A stretch of 64,000 bases of DNA from Clostridia bacterium (GTDB taxonomy: Bacteria > Bacillota > Clostridia > Acetivibrionales > DSM-27016): NCBI GenBank assembly GCA_026414765.1, contig JAOAIJ010000021.1, positions 124,001 through 188,000 of the forward strand, written 5' to 3'. Made by a program: the position numbers and the translations under genes. This document shows positions 1-9,400 of this stretch, in pieces (the first letter of the stretch is position 1; each line of letters begins with the position of its first letter). The notes under the pieces were generated by a model. It saw only the letters and a program-made list of their open reading frames with translations, did no database searches and had not been told where the DNA came from.

Positions 1-983
1 GTGTTTCAAAGCTGGGAATAGATGCTATAATCCTATCTGATCCGGGAGTATATTCCATTGTAAAGGAATGTGCACCGGAAATGGAGATACACCTTAGTAC
101 ACAAGCCAATAATACAAACTGGAGAAGCGCCCGTTTTTGGCATGAGCATGGTGTGAGAAGGATAGTACTTGCAAGAGAACTCTCTTTTTCCGAAATAAAG
201 GAAATTAGAGAGAAGACGGATAAGGCTCTGGAGCTTGAAATCTTTATCCATGGTGCAATGTGTATATCGTATTCGGGGAGATGCTTATTAAGCAATTACA
301 TGGCAAACCGCGACTCAAACCGGGGACAGTGTGCGCATCCATGCAGGTGGAAGTATCATCTCGTAGAGGAGAAGCGACCAGGGGAATATATGCCTGTTTT
401 CGAAAACGAGAGGGGTACATTTATTTATAATTCAAAGGATTTGTGCCTTATAGAACATATTCCGGACATTATCGAATCTGGAGTTTACAGTCTTAAAATA
501 GAGGGCAGGATGAAAAGCTCTTACTACGTAGCAACTATTGTGAGAGCTTACAGACAGGCAATAGATGAATACTACAACGATCCTGAAAAATACATTTTCA
601 ATCCGAAACTGCTTGAAGAAATATCAAAAGCAAGCCACAGGGAATACACCACAGGTTTTTACTTTAACAAACCTACAGGGCAGGACCAGATTTATCATAC
701 TAGTTCTTATATAAGGGAATATGATTTTGTTGGATTGGTTACTGCTTATGACAAAGTTACGGGAATGGCGACAATAGAACAGAGAAACAGGATGTATACT
801 GGAGATGAGATTGAAGTAGTAAGACCCGGGGGAGGATATTTCGTACAAAATATCAAAACCATGAAAAATATTGAAGGTGAAGAAATAGAAGTGGCACCAC
901 ATCCTCAAATGACAGTATTCATGCCTATGGATCAGGAAGTTGAGGAGTATACAATGCTTAGACGGAAGGGAAAGAATGGCTGA
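1..983 (+). CDS. U32-family peptidase/hydroxylase-like protein, 5' truncated
   Basis: The frame is open from base 3, so the gene starts upstream of the window; about 327 codons are present. The family signature lies near 240-330: a His-Gly-Ala followed by Cys, Tyr-Ser-Gly-Arg-Cys, an Asn-Arg-Gly and two more Cys residues, the usual U32 cysteine pattern. Upstream, an Asp-Pro-Gly and an Ser-Thr-Gln-Ala-Asn segment are also typical. Members annotated as peptidases are now often linked to RNA modification (tRNA or 23S rRNA hydroxylation: TrhP, RlhA), so a protease role should not be assumed. Which subfamily this belongs to cannot be decided without the N-terminus. It ends in a C-terminal U32-type domain at about 690-980. 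Confidence 0.88.
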   Translation, partial: VSKLGIDAIILSDPGVYSIVKECAPEMEIHLSTQANNTNWRSARFWHEHGVRRIVLARELSFSEIKEIREKTDKALELEIFIHGAMCISYSGRCLLSNYMANRDSNRGQCAHPCRWKYHLVEEKRPGEYMPVFENERGTFIYNSKDLCLIEHIPDIIESGVYSLKIEGRMKSSYYVATIVRAYRQAIDEYYNDPEKYIFNPKLLEEISKASHREYTTGFYFNKPTGQDQIYHTSSYIREYDFVGLVTAYDKVTGMATIEQRNRMYTGDEIEVVRPGGGYFVQNIKTMKNIEGEEIEVAPHPQMTVFMPMDQEVEEYTMLRRKGKNG

Positions 984-1025
984 CAGAACGTAGTTTTTGC
1001 TAAATTTATATAAATGAATAAAAAG

Positions 1026-1069
1026 CCGCTTTACATGGGGAAAATCTCTACATGGAAAGGGGTTTTTTT
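1026..1069 (+). terminator. Hairpin and T-run between U32 gene and PBP, overlapping the PBP ribosome binding site
   Basis: Bases 1029-1037 pair with 1051-1059 (one mismatch) and are followed by seven T at 1063-1069, so it looks like an intrinsic terminator. The 3' arm contains the Shine-Dalgarno sequence GAAAGGGG of the next gene, and the T-run is the spacer to its ATG at 1070. Folding would therefore end transcription or mask the ribosome binding site. Confidence 0.55.
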
Positions 1070-2722
1070 ATGAGAAATAACAGGAAGATGTTTTTATTCC
1101 TAGGCATTTGCCTGATTTTTTTTGCATTGCTTCTAAGGCTGTTCTATATACAGGTTATAGATGGGTCAAGGCTTTCCAAGGCTGCATCTGCTCAGAGAAT
1201 AACAAATTCAATTATACAGATACCACGTGGCAGAATAATTGACAAAAACGGTATTTCTTTTACTAACAGAAAAAAGAAAGTCTTGATTATTATAAAACCC
1301 TTGTATCTAAATGGAAATGAGGAGGATATAAAGAAAATCTGCGGAATTCTTGGCGAGGACTTTAATACAACCAGAAGACTGATAGAGATTAAGAAGGAAC
1401 CTATAGTTATTCAGGCTGATGAAGAAAAAAAGAAGAAGATACTGGACGAAAAAATCAATGGCGTATCAGCTATTAATTATTTAGAGCGGTATGATGAAGA
1501 ATCATTGGCAAAGCATATACTTGGATATCTCAACAGTATCGATAAAACTGGACAATCAGGACTGGAAAAGTTTTATGAAAGTGCGTTGAAGTTTGATTGT
1601 AAGAATACAGTAGGTGTTATTACCGATGCAAGAAATAACCTGCTTGAGGGGCTTGGATACAGAATTATGGCAGACCCCTACAAGGGTAAGAAACTAAACC
1701 TTAAGCTGACTCTTGACTACCATATACAAAAAATAGTCGAAGAGGTAATGGAGAAAAATAGTGTCAAGGGTGCTGTTGTAGTAGAGGATGTTTATACTGG
1801 TGATATTGTTGCAATAGCCAGTAAGCCGGATTATGACCAGAACAGTGTAGGAGAGTATCTGAACAGTCCAGGAAAGGAACTTTTTAATAAAGCTACAGCG
1901 GCATATAATATGGGCTCAATATTTAAAATAATAGATACGGCAAAAGCACTGGAAACGGAACTATATTTGAATCCGCATTATTTTTGTCCAGGTTTTATCA
2001 GAATAGGTAACAAGACATTTAAATGCCATAAGCAGGGCGGTCATGGCTGGGTTGACCTTAAAAGAGCCTTTGCCTTATCTTGTAATACATATTTTATTGA
2101 TTTAGGAATAAGAGCCGGACACAGCGGGATTATTGATATGGCAAAAAAGTTTGGATTGGGAGAGATAACGGGGGTAAAGGAACAGGGAGTTTCTGAAGCA
2201 ACAGGGAGATTGCCTGAGACAGACACTTCCTTTACAAGGGGTGATACTGCCAATATCTCAATAGGACAGGGTGAGGTGATGGTAACACCGCTGCAGGTAG
2301 TTGATTTGATCGCTACGGTTGCTAATGGTGGGATTAAGAATAGAATCAACATAGTTGATTCTGTAATAGATGATGACGGGAATAAAGTCAGGGAAGTACG
2401 AAATACCAGAGGCACTAGAATCATATCCAAGGAAACTTCTGATGCTATAAAGGAAATGATGATTGAAGTGGTATTATCGGGTACTGGAAGTAAAGCAAAT
2501 ATGGAGGATTACGGTGGGGCAGGGGGGAAAACCGGCAGTGCTGAGACCGGACAGTTATTAGACGGTGAAAAGGTTATTCAGGCTTGGTTTGCAGGCTTTT
2601 TTCCTAAAGTTAACCCTAAATACTCTATCGCTGTTTTTGTAGAGAATGGAAGGATGGGAAATGAGGCAGCAGCCCCAATTTTCAGGGAAATTGCTGTAGA
2701 GATTGTGAAAAAAGGATATTAA
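1070..2722 (+). CDS. Class B penicillin-binding protein (peptidoglycan transpeptidase)
   Basis: A 550-residue D,D-transpeptidase. It has one N-terminal membrane anchor (residues ~5-25), a PBP dimerisation region starting around the Arg-Gly-Arg-Ile-Ile-Asp motif, and a transpeptidase domain with all three active-site motifs: Ser283-x-x-Lys286, Ser337-Cys-Asn and Lys487-Thr-Gly-Ser. No PASTA domain follows, unlike SpoVD or PBP2x. The ATG at 1070 is chosen over the in-frame ATG at 1052 because GAAAGGGG lies 7 bases before it and the 1052 start would sit inside that ribosome binding site. It is monocistronic as far as visible. Its role (elongation, division or sporulation) cannot be fixed from sequence alone. 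Confidence 0.9.
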   Translation: MRNNRKMFLFLGICLIFFALLLRLFYIQVIDGSRLSKAASAQRITNSIIQIPRGRIIDKNGISFTNRKKKVLIIIKPLYLNGNEEDIKKICGILGEDFNTTRRLIEIKKEPIVIQADEEKKKKILDEKINGVSAINYLERYDEESLAKHILGYLNSIDKTGQSGLEKFYESALKFDCKNTVGVITDARNNLLEGLGYRIMADPYKGKKLNLKLTLDYHIQKIVEEVMEKNSVKGAVVVEDVYTGDIVAIASKPDYDQNSVGEYLNSPGKELFNKATAAYNMGSIFKIIDTAKALETELYLNPHYFCPGFIRIGNKTFKCHKQGGHGWVDLKRAFALSCNTYFIDLGIRAGHSGIIDMAKKFGLGEITGVKEQGVSEATGRLPETDTSFTRGDTANISIGQGEVMVTPLQVVDLIATVANGGIKNRINIVDSVIDDDGNKVREVRNTRGTRIISKETSDAIKEMMIEVVLSGTGSKANMEDYGGAGGKTGSAETGQLLDGEKVIQAWFAGFFPKVNPKYSIAVFVENGRMGNEAAAPIFREIAVEIVKKGY

Positions 2723-2946
2723 AATTTTAAATAAGCCAGCAATATTCGTTTTATACACTTACCATATTTTCAGCCAGAGGAATATGAAATTTTACTTATT
2801 ATTCACTAAATAAATACTAGATATTTCGTTTTTATGCAAAAGTGAGTCCGCTTATTGAAGGATTTCTATAAAAGTAGTAGAATAATATATCAATGTAAAA
2901 AAATAACAAATTTACCAAATTAGTTACATATAGGGGGGTATTGTTT

Positions 2947-4716
2947 ATGGCTGAAATTAATTTTGATATTAAAGATATATTGGAAATTATATTTAAAAAC
3001 ACTATGAAAAGTACAAGGATTTTTGCTGATACTTATCTTTGCAAAGACATCTCGATACTTTATAAATGGAAGAGTAAAAAATTGAAGCCATCGAAGGATG
3101 ACTTAACTAAAATCGTGGAATTTACGACTCAGGAAACTAATGAATCCCAACGCAAGATAATAAGAGATAAAATTGAAATCCTTTTAAAGAATTCTTTACT
3201 AAAAGAGGATATAAAAAATGCTGCAATTAATAATGAAAACCTAGGGGAATTCTTATCAGAAGTACTGACCATTTCTGTTTTACTAAATGATAATAAAGAT
3301 GAATTTGTTCAGAAAGAAATAATTGAAACGGAAAAGGGTAATGAATTAACAGAAAGATTTGTGGAAAAAGACAATGCAGAGCTAAATACGAGTATTGATA
3401 AAAATGTAGTCCCTAGGAATAGTAAATCACACTTTTTTTTGCACAACTATAAATATTTATGTCTCATTTCCTTGTTTTTTATTGTTCTTACAATAGGTAG
3501 TTTTGCGTATTCAGGAACCAGACCACCTTTACTCACTACAGCAGATTTCAGTATAGTATATGATGGGAGTAATGTTACAGACCAGACGCTACATAATCAG
3601 GTGAATAACTTACCATATTCTATAACATGTACAGCTTCTTCAGCAAATGCAAGAGAATATGATTGGTATGTCAAATCTCCAGATCAGACTGAATACATAT
3701 GGTTTGCCAATACTAAGGCTGTTACCCGCCAAATAAACCAGTACGGTACTGTCTTTATAAAGCTTGTTGTTGATGGCGATTTTTCAAATAATAAAGTACA
3801 TACCATTACTAATACTGAACCTGCTCCTGTAAAGACAGATTTCATTGTAAAATATAATGATAATAACTTTACCGATGGAAAGATTACTGCGTCACTATTC
3901 AGATTGCCCTATACCATAACCTGTAAGAATTCTTCACCGGATGCAAAAAAATATGACTGGTATATCAAGGTGCCAGGAGAATCACAGTATGTTTGGTTTG
4001 CAAATACTAAGGATGCAACTGCTAATATCTGGAGGTATGGTACCACATATTTCAAGCTTATAATAAACAGCATGGATTCAAATACCAGCATACATACTGT
4101 GACTGCTAATTCACCTGCTCCTACCCAGACGAATTTTTGCATAGAGTACTGTGACAGTGATATTACCGATGGAGTAATTTCCAAGCCTGTACCCAAGCTA
4201 CCCTACACAGTAAGCTGCAAGAATTCTTCAAAAAACGCAAGAAAACATGACTGGTATATAAAAACTCAGAATGACTCTGACTATATTTGGTTTGCAGATA
4301 CGAAGGATACAACACTGGAAATCTGGAGATTTGGCATTACGTACATTAAGCTTATAGTTAATGCCGGAGATGCAGACTCAAATACCTGCATACATACTGT
4401 AAATGCGCCGGCTCCGGCTGTCATTCCACCAGAGTTATCATCTACTGTGATAACTAATCCGGGTGATGGTGCGATTATCCATAATGAAGGTGTTACAGTA
4501 AGGTGGGACAGTGTGCTTAAAGCAGAATACTATAAGTTTGCACTGAGGGATTTGACCACGGATGAAAAGCTTATTTCCCAAGACTTCATCAGTGGTACGA
4601 GCTATATAGTACCGTCTTCCTTCTTAAAGAAAGGACATAGCTATAGGATAGCTATAGGAGCGTTTGCTTCAAAACATACTGAATCCTGGACCGAATCACA
4701 TTTCAGTATCAAATGA
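2947..4716 (+). CDS. Membrane-anchored protein with cytoplasmic HTH-like region and three extracytoplasmic repeats
   Basis: A 589-residue protein of no recognised family. Residues ~1-95 are charged and helical, with a segment (IFADTYLCKDISILYKWKSK) that looks like a Cro/HTH-type DNA-binding fold. A linker leads to one membrane segment at ~168-188. Outside follow three homologous repeats of about 97 residues (3544-3835, 3838-4126, 4132-4410), each with LPY-S/T-x-(T/S)-C, DWY-(V/I)-K, WFA-(N/D)-TK and a final IHT; they resemble PKD/Ig-like beta modules. A fibronectin-III-like C-terminal domain (~4430-4713) has VRWDSV. The ATG at 2947 is preceded by a strong AGGGGGG; an upstream TTG at 2941 is too close to it. 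It lies just upstream of sigK. The topology suggests an outside-to-DNA sensor or a surface protein; function is unknown. Confidence 0.75.
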   Translation: MAEINFDIKDILEIIFKNTMKSTRIFADTYLCKDISILYKWKSKKLKPSKDDLTKIVEFTTQETNESQRKIIRDKIEILLKNSLLKEDIKNAAINNENLGEFLSEVLTISVLLNDNKDEFVQKEIIETEKGNELTERFVEKDNAELNTSIDKNVVPRNSKSHFFLHNYKYLCLISLFFIVLTIGSFAYSGTRPPLLTTADFSIVYDGSNVTDQTLHNQVNNLPYSITCTASSANAREYDWYVKSPDQTEYIWFANTKAVTRQINQYGTVFIKLVVDGDFSNNKVHTITNTEPAPVKTDFIVKYNDNNFTDGKITASLFRLPYTITCKNSSPDAKKYDWYIKVPGESQYVWFANTKDATANIWRYGTTYFKLIINSMDSNTSIHTVTANSPAPTQTNFCIEYCDSDITDGVISKPVPKLPYTVSCKNSSKNARKHDWYIKTQNDSDYIWFADTKDTTLEIWRFGITYIKLIVNAGDADSNTCIHTVNAPAPAVIPPELSSTVITNPGDGAIIHNEGVTVRWDSVLKAEYYKFALRDLTTDEKLISQDFISGTSYIVPSSFLKKGHSYRIAIGAFASKHTESWTESHFSIK

Positions 4717-4874
4717 AAAGTATCAGTATGTAAACCCTCTATTTCTTCTATATTGTGTTTTAGAATGATTAGCAATAGTCTAATTTTTTACTCTTTTCTG
4801 CAGCTTGTTAGCAGTATAGTAAAATATACCAAAACGGACACTAAAAAAGTTTTATACTTTGTTCTGTACTGGCA

Positions 4875-4900
4875 CATATTCAAATACCTGTTCATATACT
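4875..4900 (+). promoter_or_regulatory. Possible sigma-E/sigma-K type promoter before sigK
   Basis: CATATT at 4875-4880 and CATATACT at 4893-4900 resemble the mother-cell sigma-E consensus (ATA-type -35, CATACA-type -10). The spacer is about 12, a little shorter than usual, so this is a tentative reading supported mainly by the identity of the downstream gene. Confidence 0.3.
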
Positions 4901-4933
4901 TATAAGGTAGCCTGTTTTTAGGGGGTGCCTTAT

Positions 4934-5647
4934 TTGCTTCCAGATATTTTTACAGCAATACTAGGAGCTATAAATAATATTTTTTTCCTATGTGGCTATG
5001 TCTCAAACCCGAATTCCTTCCCGCATCCTTTGTCGCCTGAAGATGAACAAAGGTATATAGAAATGTACAAAAACGGCAATGAGGAAGCAAGAAATGTACT
5101 GATAGAAAGAAATCTCAGACTTGTCGCACATATTGTAAAAAAATACAATTCATATGGTAGTGATTGTGATGACCTGATTTCTATAGGTACAATAGGTTTA
5201 ATAAAAGCTATTTCCACATTTGATCAGCTCAAAGGTACAAGATTGGCAACTTATGCTGCCAGATGTATTGAAAATGAGATATTGATGCAAATCAGATCAA
5301 CCAAAAAGATACAAAATGAGGTTTCACTGCAGGATCCCATCGGGATAGACCGCGAAGGTAATGAAATTACACTTATAGACGTAATGGGAAACGAGGCTGA
5401 GTCTGTTATAGATGAAGTTGAGTTAAAAATGCAGGTGCGGAGGTTATACAATAAAATGCGGGCAGTTTTGAAAAAGAGGGAGAAAACAGTGCTGGAGCTC
5501 AGATATGGCTTACTCAACGGAAGTAGTAAAACCCAGAGAGAAATTGCCAAGATGCTGGGTATTTCTAGATCCTATGTATCCAGGATAGAAAAAAAAGCAA
5601 TAAAAAAGCTGAGTAAAGAACTAAAGCCTGAAAGCTGTCACCAGTGA
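4934..5647 (+). CDS. sigK: RNA polymerase sporulation sigma factor sigma-K precursor
   Basis: A 237-residue sigma-70 family factor. The first ~20 residues are a hydrophobic pro-sequence (AILGAINNIFFLCGYV), the hallmark of pro-sigma-K, normally removed by SpoIVFB in the mother cell. Region 2 follows (NLRLVAHIVKKYN, then the DLISIGTIGLIKA segment for -10 recognition). Region 4 has a C-terminal HTH (QREIAKMLGISRSYVSRIEKKA). The TTG at 4934 is preferred because AGGGGGTG ends about 7 bases upstream; the GTG at 4925 lies inside that sequence. The gene is one continuous frame: there is no skin element interrupting it, unlike in Bacillus subtilis or C. difficile. It has its own terminator at 5688. 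Confidence 0.93.
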   Translation: MLPDIFTAILGAINNIFFLCGYVSNPNSFPHPLSPEDEQRYIEMYKNGNEEARNVLIERNLRLVAHIVKKYNSYGSDCDDLISIGTIGLIKAISTFDQLKGTRLATYAARCIENEILMQIRSTKKIQNEVSLQDPIGIDREGNEITLIDVMGNEAESVIDEVELKMQVRRLYNKMRAVLKKREKTVLELRYGLLNGSSKTQREIAKMLGISRSYVSRIEKKAIKKLSKELKPESCHQ

Positions 5648-5687
5648 AAAAAATATCTAAAACAGTAAAATTAAGTGAAGCTGAAAG

Positions 5688-5743
5688 AAGCACTTCTTGA
5701 TGATATAGGATATGACATATCATTTTTGAGGTGCTTTGTTTTT
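5688..5743 (+). terminator. Intrinsic terminator after sigK
   Basis: AAGCACTTC pairs with GAGGTGCTT around an inner perfect ATGATAT/ATATCAT stem, followed by TTTGTTTTT. Confidence 0.75.
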
Positions 5744-5824
5744 GGAGATTAATACGATATTTCCGGACTATATCCATATATGGCCGGGATTTTATCTTTA
5801 AGGGTTGAATTATGTAATAACAAC

Positions 5825-5854
5825 TTGACAGAACATGTATATTAGTGTTATATT
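5825..5854 (+). promoter_or_regulatory. Putative sigma-A promoter for the NRPS gene
   Basis: A perfect TTGACA at 5825-5830 and TATATT at 5849-5854 with an 18-base spacer. It is the best promoter-like match between sigK and the NRPS gene, and would give a leader of about 590 bases. Confidence 0.55.
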
Positions 5855-6449
5855 AATGGAAAAATGGCACAATATAGAAGATTAGACAATATATATACTT
5901 AAAGCACGGTTTGTTAAAATATGATTTAAATTCTAATAATTTCTACAATTTTATTTCATTCTCTAAAATAATTCCTATTAAGAATTCCAACACTTCATCC
6001 AGTCATTAAATCATGTTTTTCCATTGAAATTTGACAATTACTAAGACTTGATCAGACAGGTGTATTTTGTTAACATATTTAGTTTTTGTTTGATTTTAGG
6101 TTAAGCAATTGACTATTTTTATTTTCTCCATATAAGTAATACAGAAATCCTGGAAAGCAGAGGTAACAATATTCATTCACATACAGGCTGAGAGTAGGAC
6201 AGCTAAGTTTAATTCATTTATTATATGTAAAACTATTACAATTATGGATAAAAAACGGTTTTAATATACATTGAGTGAGGTAGCTGAGGGAGTCAGTAAA
6301 CCTGGAAAAACTTGAGACTGCGGCAAAAATACGCATAAAAATGTGTAAATCTAAAAGAAGGCTGCTTTAAAAAGGAATAAGTTATTTGAAAAGATATTGC
6401 ATTTGAAATTCAAATGCTAAATATATCAAATAAAAGCGGAGGGATAAAG
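5855..6449 (+). other. Long AT-rich leader before the NRPS gene
   Basis: No coding frame with a ribosome binding site is seen here. The stretch is AT-rich up to ~6120; 6150-6375 is more purine-rich and contains short possible stems, for example ACGCAT/ATGTGT near 6340-6356. I tried TPP, lysine, c-di-GMP and T-box consensus pieces and none fits. The NRPS ribosome binding site GGAGGG is at 6438-6443. Confidence 0.4.
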
Positions 6450-9400
6450 ATGAGTTTTGATCAGTTTTCGCAGAATATATTTCTGACAAGTGGGGAATTT
6501 GAAGAGGAGAGAAAGTACTGGAATGAAAAGCTTAAGGGCGAAATTACTATGAGTGCTTTTCCTGCATCTTCATATGCTACAGAGGAACATGAAACTAAAA
6601 AAGCGTATGTGTACAGTAATATCAGTACCAGCACATCTGAAAAGCTTGTTTCAATGACAAGGAACTCCCATTATGGAATGTATATGTTTTTATTGGCTGC
6701 TTTTGAGTATTTGCTTTACAGGTATACCGGAAACGAGGATATTGTTGTAGGAATGCCTGCATTTAAAAGTGATACAGAAGCAACTTCAACAAAAAATATC
6801 CTTTTACTAAGAAGCATTGTGGACGGAAAAGCTGCTTTCAAGGATTTTCTTCTGGAAATAAAAAAGACTGTAACTGAAGCTGACCGATATTCAAATTTTC
6901 CTTACAGCAAGATTTCAGGGTTAATAAACCCGGAAAGAGGGAATGAGTCTAATCCGTATGTAAAAACTATGGTATTGATGGAAGAAATTCATGATACTAA
7001 TATGCTGGAGGATACAGATACTGATCTGATTTTTTCCTTTTCGGTAAAAGAAAAGCTGGTGAAGCTAAATATGGAATATAATCCTGCATTGTATGGAAGA
7101 AATATGATGCAGCAGATAATAGAGCAATTTTCAAATATACTGGATACAGTGACACAAGATCCGAAAATCAATTTGGCAGACATAAATATCCTTTCTGAAA
7201 AAGACAGCCATCGTATTCTATATGAATTGAACAATACACAGGCCAGTTATCCGGAAGAAAAAACCATTCACCTGCTGTTTGAGGAGCAAGCCGGAAGAAA
7301 GCCTGACAATACTGCTGTGATATTCCGGGATGATAAGATACTATATAAAGAACTGAATGAGAAATCCAACCAGTTGGCGCGGAAATTAAGGGAACATGGA
7401 GCGTGTCCTGACAAAGTAATTGCTATCATGGCAGAACGGTCAATTGAAATGATTATAGGAATGCTGGCCGTTTTGAAGGCAGGAGGAGCATATCTGCCAA
7501 TAGACCCTGATTACCCTGAAGAAAGAATAAGCTATATGCTTGAGGATAGCGGAACCGAAATCCTGTTGACATATAATACAAACAATGCCGTACAATTGGC
7601 ATTAGGCAGTGATAAAAATATCAAGGTTATTGATCTTTGTGAAGAGTCTCTGTTTAGCGGGGATTGCTCCAATCTTTCGGCTGTAAATAAGCCAACGGAT
7701 CTGGCATACATAATATACACCTCCGGTACTACAGGTAAATCAAAGGGAGTAATGATAGAACACAGGAATGTGGTCAGACTAATGTTTAATGATAAAATGC
7801 AGTTTGATTTCAGTGATACTGATGTGTGGACAATGTTTCATTCATTCTGTTTTGATTTTTCTGTTTGGGAGATATATGGAGCTTTGCTGTACGGAGGAAA
7901 GCTGGTAATTGTTTCAAAACAATCTGCACAAGATCCTGGGGAGTATTTAAGACTTTTGAAAAAGAACACAGTGACAATTTTGAATCAGACTCCTACTGCA
8001 TTTTACAGTCTGATGAACGAGGAACTTAAGTCTGATGATCAAAGCCTTGCAATCAGGTACGTGGTATTCGGCGGAGAGGCACTGCATCCGCTTATGCTGA
8101 AAAAATGGCGAGAAAAGTATCCCGAAACAAAACTTATAAACATGTATGGAATCACAGAGACAACAGTACATGTCACATATAAGGAAATTTCGGAAAAGGA
8201 GATAGAAATGGGTATAAGCAATATCGGAAAACCCATTCCTACCCTTACAGTGTACATAATGGACAAGCATCTGAGACTCCTGCCTGTAGGTGCTATTGGA
8301 GAATTATGTGTGGGAGGAGACGGTGTAGGGCGTGGATATCTGAACAGGCCGGAACTCACAAAAGAGCGTTTTGTAGAGAATCCGTACAAAAAGGGAGAAC
8401 GGCTTTATCGGTCGGGAGACCTTGCGAAGCTGCTGCCGGATGGGGATATGGAGTATTACGGTAGAATAGACCATCAGGTAAAAATAAGAGGCCATAGAAT
8501 TGAGTTGGGGGAGATAGAATCTGTTATACTAAAGTATGGCCCGGTTCAGGAAGCAGTAGCTGTTGTAGGAGAAGATACAAATAAGAATAAATATATTTGT
8601 CTATACTATGTTTCCATGGAAAGTTTATCCGTTTCTGAGCTCAGAGGCTATCTGGCCGGAAAACTTCCGGGGTATATGATTCCGGCTTATTTTGTACATA
8701 TGGATAAAATACCTGTAACTTCCAATAATAAAGTTGACAGAAAATCTCTGCCAAAACCCGAGAGTTGTATCTGTGCAGAAGTAGAGTATGAGGCTCCAAG
8801 GAATGAGATTGAAGAAAAATTACTGGATATATGGAGAGAAGTATTGGAAATAGGGGATACAGGTATAAATGGTAATTTCTTTAACCTGGGCGGAGATTCC
8901 ATAAAAGCTATAAGCCTAATCAATAAGGTTAACAGAGGTTTGGGTACAAGCATACTTATTAAGGATATATACATGAACCAGACGATTAAGGAACTGGGGG
9001 AATTTATAAAAACTACTGACTGGCAGGTGAGAGAAGATAATCTGGGAATCGGTCTGTCAGCTATTGAGGAGATTAAAAATAAAGTATTGGAAAATGAAAA
9101 GCAGGTAAGCAAACTGCCAGAAGGTTATGAGGATTTTTACCCTCTAAGTCCAATTCAGCAGGGAATGGTTTTCTTTACAAGGCTGATGCCTGAAGAACCT
9201 ATTTATCACGATCAATTCCCATATCTTATAAAATTCGGGAATTTAGATTTACGTGTTTTTAATGCTGCTGTGAGGATACTGGCTGATAAGCATCAGATAC
9301 TTAGAACAACCTTCGATCTTGAAAATTTTAGTGAGCCTTTGCAGATCGTACATAGTGTAGACAGTGGCATAATACCTGAAATAAAGATAGACGATATTTC

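Noticed and set aside
5757..5790. Second hairpin after the sigK terminator (TCCGG...CCGGGA around CCATATATGG)
   Set aside because: It could pair but has no T-run or neighbour that needs it; it may be part of the promoter region.
6190..6300. TPP-like GGCTGAGAG stretch in the NRPS leader
   Set aside because: Only the CTGAGA piece fits; the second conserved part (ACCTGA...CCAGCGTAGG) is missing, so it is not a TPP riboswitch.
6260..6360. Possible lysine, c-di-GMP or T-box element before the NRPS
   Set aside because: Individual short words match but none of the paired cores could be placed. No call made.
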